Shown here in pieces: positions 27,370 through 35,241 of a stretch of 40,125 nt of DNA. A program made the position numbers and the translations under genes. Source of the stretch: an uncultured Pelagibacteraceae bacterium (GTDB lineage Bacteria; Pseudomonadota; Alphaproteobacteria; Pelagibacterales; Pelagibacteraceae). How positions within the stretch are numbered: position 1 is the first letter of the stretch; each line of letters starts with the position of its first letter. The notes under the pieces were generated by a model. That model saw only the letters and a program-made list of their open reading frames with translations, was not told the DNA's origin and searched no databases. The stretch covers positions 1-40,125 of the forward strand of contig CACAMG010000005.1 of assembly GCA_902533585.1 (NCBI GenBank), in the 5' to 3' direction.

Positions 27370-27825
27370 ATGAAAAAAATTATAAGTATCATAGTTCTGT
27401 GCTTTCTAACTTGCAACGTTAGTTTTGCTGATAATCTAAAAATAGTAGATGGCGATACCATTATTTTAAATGGTGAAAAAATAAGATTTTCGGGTATTGA
27501 CACACCTGAATTAAAACAGACTTGCCTACAAGGCGACCAAAAAGTACTTTGTGGTATGTCAGCAAAAATGCTGCTAGTGAAAAAGATTGGCAACAACACA
27601 CTTAAATGCATCAAAGAAGGCAAGGATGTTTATAAAAGAACCTTGGCAGAATGCTTTGTGAATGGTGAAAGCCTATCAAAATTTTTAGTACGAAGTGGCT
27701 ATGCTTTTGCATATAGAAAATATTCAACAAAATTTATTGAAGATGAAAATTTTGCAAAAGCTAATAAATTTGGAATGTGGGCAATGAAGTTTCAATATCC
27801 ATGGGATTTTAGAAAAGCATCATGA
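27370..27825 (+). CDS. Secreted thermonuclease (SNase)-family protein
   Basis: Signal peptide; KIVDGDTIILNGEKIRFSGIDTPELKQTC; YKRTLAECFVNGESLSKFLVRSGYAFAYRKYS. Confidence 0.9.
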   Translation: MKKIISIIVLCFLTCNVSFADNLKIVDGDTIILNGEKIRFSGIDTPELKQTCLQGDQKVLCGMSAKMLLVKKIGNNTLKCIKEGKDVYKRTLAECFVNGESLSKFLVRSGYAFAYRKYSTKFIEDENFAKANKFGMWAMKFQYPWDFRKAS

Positions 27826-28961
27826 AAAAACTTTTTAAAGTAGATATACCTAAAGAAATTCTTGAAGATATATATTCAAAGGTGAAAAACTACCAATGGC
27901 ATGAAATGCCTGATGATGGAGGATGGGAATATGGAACAAATTTAGATTACATGAAGGAGCTTTCAAAATATTGGACCGAAAAATATAATTGGAGAAAAAC
28001 TGAAGAAAAAATAAATAAATTTAGTAATTTTAAATCTAATATTGATGGGGTTGACATTCATTTTATTCATGAAAAGGGAAGTGGATCAAATCCAAAACCA
28101 TTATTACTAAGTCATGGGTGGCCAGGTTCGATAGTAGAATTTTTACATATAATAGATCAACTTGCGCATCCTGAAAAATTTGGAGGAAAAGAAGAAGATG
28201 GATTTGATGTTGTTGTTCCATCACTGCCTGGATTTGGATTCTCAGGAAGATCTTCTAGGCCAATTGGTCCAAGAAAAATGGCTTCAATATTTAATAACTT
28301 AATGACAAATGTTTTAGGATATAAAAAATATATCGCTCAAGGAGGTGATTTCGGAGGAACAATCTGCACTTGGCTCGCTTATGATTTTCCTAAAAATTTA
28401 CTAGGAATACACATTAACATTTTAATTACGCGGCACCCTGATGGACCACAAACTAAAGAAGAAAAAGAATGGCAAGAAAGATTTAGAAAAGAACAAAGAA
28501 TTGAAGATGGTTACAGAACTCAACAAGCTACAAAACCACAGACATTGAGTTATGCAATGATGGATAGCCCAGTAGGAGTTGCTGCTTGGATAATTGAAAA
28601 AATGAGAGGATGGTCTGATATTAAAAATGGAGATATTGAAAGTGTTTTTTCAAAAGATATTTTGTTATCAAATATTATGGTTTACCTAGTAACCAAAACT
28701 TTTAATACTGCATCATGGATTTATTATGGAAGAAGAGAGGAGGGAGGTAGAGCTTTGCCAAAAGAACATCTTCCTTTAAAAACTCCCACCGCAGTAGCTT
28801 TATTTCCAAAAGAATATTTAGAGTGGGCACCAAGATCTTATGTTGAAAGAATTTATAATATAAAACGTTGGACAGAAATGCCTGGGGGCGGACATTTTGC
28901 AGCATTAGAACAACCAGATTTATTAATTAAAGATATTAGAGAATTTGGAAGGACTTTATGA
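27822..28961 (+). CDS. Epoxide hydrolase (EHN-type N-terminal domain)
   Basis: Trp/Tyr-rich N-terminal EHN region, LLSHGWPGSIVEFLHIIDQLAHP, AQGGDFGGTICTWLA, MPGGGHFAALEQPDLLIKDIREF. Overlaps flanking genes by 4 bp. Confidence 0.9.
   Translation: MKKLFKVDIPKEILEDIYSKVKNYQWHEMPDDGGWEYGTNLDYMKELSKYWTEKYNWRKTEEKINKFSNFKSNIDGVDIHFIHEKGSGSNPKPLLLSHGWPGSIVEFLHIIDQLAHPEKFGGKEEDGFDVVVPSLPGFGFSGRSSRPIGPRKMASIFNNLMTNVLGYKKYIAQGGDFGGTICTWLAYDFPKNLLGIHINILITRHPDGPQTKEEKEWQERFRKEQRIEDGYRTQQATKPQTLSYAMMDSPVGVAAWIIEKMRGWSDIKNGDIESVFSKDILLSNIMVYLVTKTFNTASWIYYGRREEGGRALPKEHLPLKTPTAVALFPKEYLEWAPRSYVERIYNIKRWTEMPGGGHFAALEQPDLLIKDIREFGRTL
28890..28915 (+). repeat. 26-bp direct repeat, copy 1 (inside intact epoxide hydrolase)
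   Basis: ggacattttgcagcattagaacaacc, identical to 29976-30001. Confidence 0.9.
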
Positions 28962-29947
28962 GTTTGAAAGAATTTATAAAAAATTCACCAAAAACTGAAT
29001 TACATTTACATATTGAAGGGACATTAGAACCTGAACTTATGTTCTCTTTAGCAAAAAGAAATAAAATTGAGATTCCTTTTAAAAATGTAGATGATGTAAA
29101 AAAAGCATATAATTTTAGCAATTTAGACTCTTTTTTAAAAATATATTACGAGGGCGCCAAAGTATTAATTAAAGAACAAGACTTCTTCGATCTCACATGG
29201 GCCTACATATTAAAATGTAAAGAAGACAATATAGTGCATACTGAAATTTTTTTTGATCCACAAACTCATACAGATAGAGGAATTGATTTTGATACTGTTA
29301 TAAATGGAATTTTTAATGCTTTTAAAAAAGCTGAAAAAGAATTTGGTTTAAGTTTTAAAATTATAATGTGTTTTTTAAGACACTTAAATGAAGATGAGTG
29401 TTTTAAAATTTTAGATAAGGCATTGGCACATAAAGATAAGATTTTTGGTGTTGGACTAGATTCGTCTGAGACAGGCAACCCTCCTAAAAAATTTGAAAAA
29501 TTATTTAAAAAAGCATTAGAAAATGAATTTATAACAGTTGCTCATGCTGGCGAAGAAGGACCCCCGGAATATATTTGGGAAGCTTTAAACTGTTTAAATG
29601 TTCATAGAATTGATCATGGAGTTCAATGTCTTAAAGATGAGAAATTGGTTGAAATATTATCAAAAAGTCAAATTCCTTTAACAGTATGTCCGCTTTCAAA
29701 TGTAAAATTAAAAGTCTTCAATAATCTAGGAGAACATAATTTAAAAAAAATGCTAGATAAAAAGTTAATGGTTATGGTGAATTCAGATGATCCAGCCTAT
29801 TTTGGAGGTTATTTAAATAAAAATTTAATTGAAATACAGGCAGCATTAAATCTATCTCAAGAAGAAATAAAAACACTAATTGTTAACTCTTTTAAGTCTT
29901 CTTTTTTAAATGAAGAAAAAAAGAAAGAATGGATTTCTAAAATATAA
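28958..29947 (+). CDS. add: Adenosine deaminase
   Basis: KTELHLHIEGTLEPELMFSLAKRN, VAHAGEEGPPEYIWEAL, RIDHGVQCL, LTVCPLSNVKL, VNSDDPAYFGGY. Confidence 0.92.
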   Translation: MSLKEFIKNSPKTELHLHIEGTLEPELMFSLAKRNKIEIPFKNVDDVKKAYNFSNLDSFLKIYYEGAKVLIKEQDFFDLTWAYILKCKEDNIVHTEIFFDPQTHTDRGIDFDTVINGIFNAFKKAEKEFGLSFKIIMCFLRHLNEDECFKILDKALAHKDKIFGVGLDSSETGNPPKKFEKLFKKALENEFITVAHAGEEGPPEYIWEALNCLNVHRIDHGVQCLKDEKLVEILSKSQIPLTVCPLSNVKLKVFNNLGEHNLKKMLDKKLMVMVNSDDPAYFGGYLNKNLIEIQAALNLSQEEIKTLIVNSFKSSFLNEEKKKEWISKI

Positions 29948-29963
29948 AATATATTGGATAAAA

Positions 29964-30041
29964 ATGTCCAAGGGAGGACATTTTGCAGCATTAGAACAAC
30001 CTGAATTATTGGTTAAAGATGTGTTTAGGTTTACAAATTAA
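29964..30041 (+). pseudogene. 3'-terminal remnant of an epoxide hydrolase paralog
   Basis: Translation MSKGGHFAALEQPELLVKDVFRFTN* parallels the C-terminus of the intact gene at 27822-28961 (GGGHFAALEQPDLLIKDIREFGRTL*). 26-nt exact match ggacattttgcagcattagaacaacc. Confidence 0.85.
29976..30001 (+). repeat. 26-bp direct repeat, copy 2 (in epoxide hydrolase remnant)
   Basis: Identical to 28890-28915; the pair flanks add. Confidence 0.9.
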
Positions 30042-30057
30042 ATAAAAAAAATACGAA

Positions 30058-30447
30058 ATGGAAAAAATTACTAAAACCCTACAATTTGCTTTATTAACAA
30101 TTATACTTATCAGCACTGTCATTGCAGTTGGTATAGAAATAAAAAAAATGTTTGTTAATCAATCAGTTACCTTAGCTGATTTGCTTTTAATGTTTCTTTA
30201 TTTAGAGGTTTTAGCAATGGTAAGGGTATTTTGGGACGAACAGTCAATAAGTATTACACTACCTTTATTGATAGCAATAACGGCTTTATCTAGATTTATT
30301 ATACTTCAGGGTAAAGAGATGGACCCGTCAGGTCTAGTTTATGAAGCTGTAGCAATATTCTTAATTGCTGGAGCAATTGTAGTTCTTAGATTACGCCATA
30401 GTGATAAACTAGGTCTTAATCTTAAAGTAAAAAAAAAGTATAGATAA
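30058..30447 (+). CDS. PsiE-like membrane protein (phosphate-starvation-inducible family)
   Basis: Four TM segments; LADLLLMFLYLEVLAMVRVFWDEQSISITLPLLIAITALSRFIILQGKEMDP. Confidence 0.75.
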   Translation: MEKITKTLQFALLTIILISTVIAVGIEIKKMFVNQSVTLADLLLMFLYLEVLAMVRVFWDEQSISITLPLLIAITALSRFIILQGKEMDPSGLVYEAVAIFLIAGAIVVLRLRHSDKLGLNLKVKKKYR

Positions 30448-30451
30448 ACAA

Positions 30452-30820
30452 TTAACCTAATGCTTTAGAAAGCTTTTGGGTATCGTCAAATATACGCATC
30501 TCAGTTTGTATTCCATCTTTAACTGTGAACATATGAACTGCGTGCATATCAAGGTTTTTTGCTGTCACGTGTACATGTAAATATACTTTATCTCCTTCTG
30601 CACTTACATTTTGAATATCTAAATTGAAACCTGGTAACTTTTCTGGAATTTGTGATAACATCCTTGATACCCAATCATTGTAACCATTGTAAGTACCTGA
30701 CCAAGCATGGTTTCCTGTTACATGTATCTTTGCGTCTTTGTGCCACTGTTTTCCCAGCTCTTCAATTTTTCCTTCAGAGAAGAGTTTATATCCTTGTAGC
30801 ACTAAGTCTTTTGGTGACAT
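30452..30820 (-). CDS. SnoaL/NTF2-like protein
   Basis: VLQGYKLFSEGKIEELGKQWHKDAKIHVTGNHAWSGTYNGYNDWVSRMLSQIPE...DKVYLHVHVTAKN. Confidence 0.8.
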   Translation of the reverse strand: MSPKDLVLQGYKLFSEGKIEELGKQWHKDAKIHVTGNHAWSGTYNGYNDWVSRMLSQIPEKLPGFNLDIQNVSAEGDKVYLHVHVTAKNLDMHAVHMFTVKDGIQTEMRIFDDTQKLSKALG

Positions 30821-30860
30821 AATTCCTTATACCATAAAAAATATTAAAATTACATTAAAT

Positions 30861-31448
30861 TTAAAATATTTGACTTAATTTATTTAATGCGTACATACCA
30901 GGATCATCTAATTCCATAGTTTTGTCTTCAAACATCCTTGCTCTACCGATTTTAATTTTTTTCCCTTTAAATTCTACCAAAGATTGTTTTGTTGCAGATT
31001 TAAATATTTCTGAATAATTTTGATTATCTTTTAGTTTTTTTATAATCAAATCTAAGCTATCAGCAATTGTTTTATCACCTAAACTAGTTTTACCTCTCTC
31101 TAGTATTGTTTTTAAAGCTGTCTCAAAAATATCTACAATATCTTCATGATTACATTCAGTTTTTCCTTTTAAGTTTTTTGAAATATTCATAAATGAAAAG
31201 GCTATTAATGTTCCAAAACTAGAGCCAGATTTTTTAACAAATGATTGTGAACAAATCATAAAATTTGCACCCATATCATCACTAAATTTATCGATATTGT
31301 TATTTATTTCTTTTAAACCGTGTAGAATTGTAACCCCTAAGTCTCCATCACCTATTTTTCCATCAGTAGCATTAAAATCATCATAAGATTTTTTTGCTTC
31401 TTCTAGCAACTTTTTAAAAATATTAATTAAAACTTTTTTATTAAGCAT
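30861..31448 (-). CDS. Dihydroxyacetone kinase DhaL-type (ATP-binding) subunit
   Basis: NATDGKIGDGDLGVTILHGLKEI (Asp triad DxxxxDxD retained), KSGSSFGTLIAFSFM, SLGDKTIADSLD, GRARMFEDKTMELDDPG. Confidence 0.85.
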   Translation of the reverse strand: MLNKKVLINIFKKLLEEAKKSYDDFNATDGKIGDGDLGVTILHGLKEINNNIDKFSDDMGANFMICSQSFVKKSGSSFGTLIAFSFMNISKNLKGKTECNHEDIVDIFETALKTILERGKTSLGDKTIADSLDLIIKKLKDNQNYSEIFKSATKQSLVEFKGKKIKIGRARMFEDKTMELDDPGMYALNKLSQIF

Positions 31449-32445
31449 TTAGCTTTTTTAAATCTTCAGTAATTTTTGGCGGAATATTTATTTCTTTTTT
31501 AAGATTTTTTTTAAACCTACGTTGTTTACTTTGACCAGGATATAAAATTTCTTTTACACCTTTTATTTTAGGTAATCTTTTTATTCTTTTAATATTTTCT
31601 TTTATTCTTTTACTATAATTCCCTACAAAAAGATTAGGTTTCATAACTAAAAATAAATGACCAATATTTTGTGGACCTGAAAAGTCATCAAAAGGATCTT
31701 TTACTTTGCCGCCATGATTACCACCTGTGAATACGCCACTTAATATGTCAACCATCCAGGCAAGTCCTGAACCTCTGAAACCTGCAATCGGTAATTGAAC
31801 GCCAGCTAATGCCTTTTTTGCATCAGTAGTTGGTTTACCAAATTTATCTAGAGCAACTCCTTTAGGTATTTTTTTACCCATTCTTGCTGCAACTCTTATT
31901 TTTCCTCTATTAATAACTGAAACTGAAGTATCTAGTATAAATGGTATTCTTGATGATGTAGGTGTTCCAAAACAAATAGGATTTGTACCAAACAAGCTTT
32001 TTTTAGCACCATGAGGAGCTATAGCAGGAGGAGCGTTAGTAAAACAAAATACAATTAAATTTTTATTAACCGCTTGCTCAGCGTAGTAACCGGAAAGTCC
32101 ATAATGACCACTATTTTTAACTGCAACTAAACCAATTCCAGTTTTTTTGGCATTTTTTATTGCTTGCTTAATCCCAATATCAGCTGCAACAAATCCAATA
32201 CTGTTATTAGCATTAATTTGAGAAATTGATTGAGAAATTTTTTTTATTTTAATTTTTGGCTTAGGGTTAATAACTTTTTTGTTTATTCGATCACAATACA
32301 TTTTTAATCTAGACAATCCATGAGTAGGGGCTCCAACTAATTCTGCATTAATAAGAGCATTAGCACATATTAAAGCATGAGAACTGCTTAGTTTGTGATT
32401 TTTAAATATTTTAATGATTTTTTGTTTTAAAATCTTTTGCTTCAC
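31441..32445 (-). CDS. Ldh2/MDH2-family dehydrogenase (malate/L-lactate/sulfolactate dehydrogenase-like)
   Basis: GAPTHGLSRLKMYCDRI, VKNSGHYGLSGYYAEQAV, FGTNPICFGTP, FRGSGLAWMVDILSGVFTGGNHG. Overlaps dhaL-like gene by 8 bp. Confidence 0.87.
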   Translation of the reverse strand: MKQKILKQKIIKIFKNHKLSSSHALICANALINAELVGAPTHGLSRLKMYCDRINKKVINPKPKIKIKKISQSISQINANNSIGFVAADIGIKQAIKNAKKTGIGLVAVKNSGHYGLSGYYAEQAVNKNLIVFCFTNAPPAIAPHGAKKSLFGTNPICFGTPTSSRIPFILDTSVSVINRGKIRVAARMGKKIPKGVALDKFGKPTTDAKKALAGVQLPIAGFRGSGLAWMVDILSGVFTGGNHGGKVKDPFDDFSGPQNIGHLFLVMKPNLFVGNYSKRIKENIKRIKRLPKIKGVKEILYPGQSKQRRFKKNLKKEINIPPKITEDLKKLNA

Positions 32446-32447
32446 TT

Positions 32448-34358
32448 TTAACCTTTACCACGCCAAGGAATAGTTTTGTCGATTATTTTTCTAAGAGTAA
32501 CATCAAATAAAAGACCTAACATTCCCATTACAAATATAGTTATCCAAATAACTTCATATTGAAAATATTTTTTTGCAACGTTTTCAACAAAACCGATACC
32601 TGTCGTTCCTGCCAAAAATTCAGCTGCAACTAATGTTCCCCAACACATACCAATAGCAACTCTTACTCCAGTAAGAATTTCTGGTAATGAATTTGGAAAT
32701 ATAACATATCTTAGGATTTGCCATCTAGAAGCACCTAATGAATGAGCTGCGTGTATCTTTGATAATTGAGTGCCAGATGCTCCTGCTCTTGCAGAAATAA
32801 TCATTATAGATAAAGATACCATGAATAGTAAAAATACTTTTCCTACATTGTCAATTCCAAGAACAGATATTACCAGTGGTGCCCATGCAAGAGGAGGCAC
32901 TGGTCTGTATAATTCAATTAATGGATCAAAAAAACCTTTAGCAAATCTATTTAAACCCATAAACAAACCTAAAGGAACTCCAATAATTATTCCAAAAATT
33001 AAACCTAAAAATACTCTTAAAAATGAATCCCATATATGGCCCATAGGAATGGGTATTTTGAATAATTTAAATTCACCTGTCACTATCTTTAAAACTTTAC
33101 TCTTAAAGTTTGGTTTTACAGTACCATCTTCACTGTGAACGGGGTATTTGCCTGGCACAATATCTGCAATCCAATCAGGAAGAATAAAACCAATTATTCT
33201 ACTAACATCCATCATTTCATACCAAATTAATGGAATGTTTTTAAATCCAACGCTTGGTTTTAGTAAAAGAACAAATTTATTTAAAGTATCAGAAGGTTTG
33301 GGTAGCCACCTACCAGAACCTTGTTCAGAGCAACTAGGACCACTTGATACTATTGTTCCAGAAGGAAATAAAAAAATATCTACTAGCCTTAAATACCCTT
33401 GTTCTTTTTTTTGAACATTATCAAATTCTACAATTGCTTTGTTCATACCCTCTAAAGTTTTTGGTGGAAAAATGCTTGCATATTCAATTCTTCTTGCAAT
33501 TTTAAGAACATCCTTTGCTAAAGCCGAAGCAACTTCTTGAGTATCATTTAAATCAGATCTATATTTTTTAACCTCATCTTTAATTTCTTGAATTGCTCTT
33601 TTGTATTTAGGATTGTGGTTTCTTAGTTTAAAGAATTCATCACTAATTGATTTTAATTCTTTTGCAACAGCATCAAATTTCAATCCTTTTTTTGTTTTAG
33701 GAATAATCGGAATTTCTATTGTTTGTTCAACCGCAGTTCCTGACGCTCCCCATTCACCTTCTTTTATTGCTTCTTCTTTTCTTTTATTCTCTTCTTCGGA
33801 AGTTTCTTCTGGATAATTTGGTTTTTGAAATTTTATTGTTAACTGAGTAATTTTATTAGTTAATTCATCGATTTTAACTTTATTTTGGTTCTCAAAGAGA
33901 TTTTCATTTGTTAGTAGTGGGATTGTTTTTTTAGTTTTTGCAACTAAACTTAAAAGCTTATTTTTATCTTGATCTCGTAAATCTGGTGATTGGCTTATTT
34001 CTTTAGCTATTTTATCGATATTTTTATTTTCACTTTGAATAACAAAGGTGCTTTTGTATTGCCTTTCTTCTATTGGAAATAGATATTTTAGTGAAAGCAA
34101 TGAATCATTAACTTTTCCAACTTGGCAAAGTTCATTAGCTGATTTTGGGTAAAAAGCTTTTGCTATATCCCATGAATAATAAAGCCATGTCAGCAACAAA
34201 AAGCTACTTCCAACAATTACCCAATGAATACCTCCTTTTGCTCTTTCAGGATTTCCAAAAACAGCATCAACTCTTTCAGTTCTAATTAGTTTTCTTCCGT
34301 AAAGAATACACCCTATAACTGCAAAAAAAATTAAAAATGTTATTATTTGTGTAAACAT
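32448..34358 (-). CDS. TauC/SsuC-type ABC transporter permease with large N-terminal insertion
   Basis: C-terminal permease: HIWDSFLRVFLGLIFGIIIGVPLGLFMGLNRFAKGFFDPLIELYRPVPPLAWAPLVISVLG; AHSLGASRWQILRYVIFPNSLPEILTGVR. About 400 residues precede it. Confidence 0.88.
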   Translation of the reverse strand: MFTQIITFLIFFAVIGCILYGRKLIRTERVDAVFGNPERAKGGIHWVIVGSSFLLLTWLYYSWDIAKAFYPKSANELCQVGKVNDSLLSLKYLFPIEERQYKSTFVIQSENKNIDKIAKEISQSPDLRDQDKNKLLSLVAKTKKTIPLLTNENLFENQNKVKIDELTNKITQLTIKFQKPNYPEETSEEENKRKEEAIKEGEWGASGTAVEQTIEIPIIPKTKKGLKFDAVAKELKSISDEFFKLRNHNPKYKRAIQEIKDEVKKYRSDLNDTQEVASALAKDVLKIARRIEYASIFPPKTLEGMNKAIVEFDNVQKKEQGYLRLVDIFLFPSGTIVSSGPSCSEQGSGRWLPKPSDTLNKFVLLLKPSVGFKNIPLIWYEMMDVSRIIGFILPDWIADIVPGKYPVHSEDGTVKPNFKSKVLKIVTGEFKLFKIPIPMGHIWDSFLRVFLGLIFGIIIGVPLGLFMGLNRFAKGFFDPLIELYRPVPPLAWAPLVISVLGIDNVGKVFLLFMVSLSIMIISARAGASGTQLSKIHAAHSLGASRWQILRYVIFPNSLPEILTGVRVAIGMCWGTLVAAEFLAGTTGIGFVENVAKKYFQYEVIWITIFVMGMLGLLFDVTLRKIIDKTIPWRGKG

Positions 34359-34359
34359 A

Positions 34360-35157
34360 CTAAATATCTTTTCCCATAATTTCTTCTTCCATGTTCCAAA
34401 TCATGGCCAATATCTCTTCTCTTTTGCTAGAAAATTCTTTTTGTTTTTTAATTTCTCTTAAATCTCCATCTAATCCCATTGATGCAAAAGGAAGTCTATA
34501 TTCCTTATGTATACGACCAGGTCTTGGCGCCATTACGTATAATCTTTCTCCAAGTAACAGAGCCTCTTCAACAGAATGAGTAATTAAAATTATAGTTTTT
34601 CCAGTTTCTTTCCAAATTTTTAGAACTAATGATTGCATCTTTTCTCTAGTCAATGCATCAAGAGCACCCAAAGGCTCGTCCATTAAAATTAAATCTGGAT
34701 CATTAATTAAACATCTTGCAAGAGCAACTCTTTGCTGCATACCTCCAGATAATTGGTAGGTTGGAGTATTTCCAAATCCTTTTAGTCCTACTATTTCTAA
34801 CCATTCTTCAACTTTTTTTGATGTCTCTACTGGATTTTCTTTTTTCATCCTTAAACCAAAGTTTACGTTTTCGGCTACCGTCAACCATTCAAACAAAGCA
34901 CCTTGTTGAAAAACCATTCCTCTTTCAACACCAGGACCATTGATTTCATTTCCGCCTAAAACAATTGAGCCTGAAGTAGGTCTAAGAAATCCAGCTGCAA
35001 TATTTAATAATGTTGTTTTTCCACAACCAGAAGGTCCTAATACAGTTAAAAGCTCTCCTTTTTTAAGTGTAAAATTTAAATCTTTTAAAGCATGAACGGT
35101 TTCTCCTTTAGGAGTTTTAAAGATCATATTTAAATCTTGAGAAACTAGGTCGCTCAT
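34360..35157 (-). CDS. TauB/SsuB-type ABC transporter ATPase
   Basis: LGPSGCGKTTLLNIAAGFLRPTSG, QLSGGMQQRVALARCL, LILMDEPLGALDALTREKMQ. Confidence 0.93.
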   Translation of the reverse strand: MSDLVSQDLNMIFKTPKGETVHALKDLNFTLKKGELLTVLGPSGCGKTTLLNIAAGFLRPTSGSIVLGGNEINGPGVERGMVFQQGALFEWLTVAENVNFGLRMKKENPVETSKKVEEWLEIVGLKGFGNTPTYQLSGGMQQRVALARCLINDPDLILMDEPLGALDALTREKMQSLVLKIWKETGKTIILITHSVEEALLLGERLYVMAPRPGRIHKEYRLPFASMGLDGDLREIKKQKEFSSKREEILAMIWNMEEEIMGKDI

Positions 35158-35188
35158 ACAAATAATATAATTGAATTTATGCTAAAAA

Positions 35189-35221
35189 AATAGGCACCAA
35201 TTTAATAAATTGGCGCCTATT
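35189..35221 (-). promoter_or_regulatory. Stem-loop with U-tract between SBP and ATPase genes
   Basis: Minus transcript AATAGGCGCCAATTT-ATT-AAATTGGTGCCTATTTTTTT: 15-bp stem with one G:U and a T-run after it. Confidence 0.85.
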
Positions 35222-35241
35222 AATATTATCCTAACCTAAAA

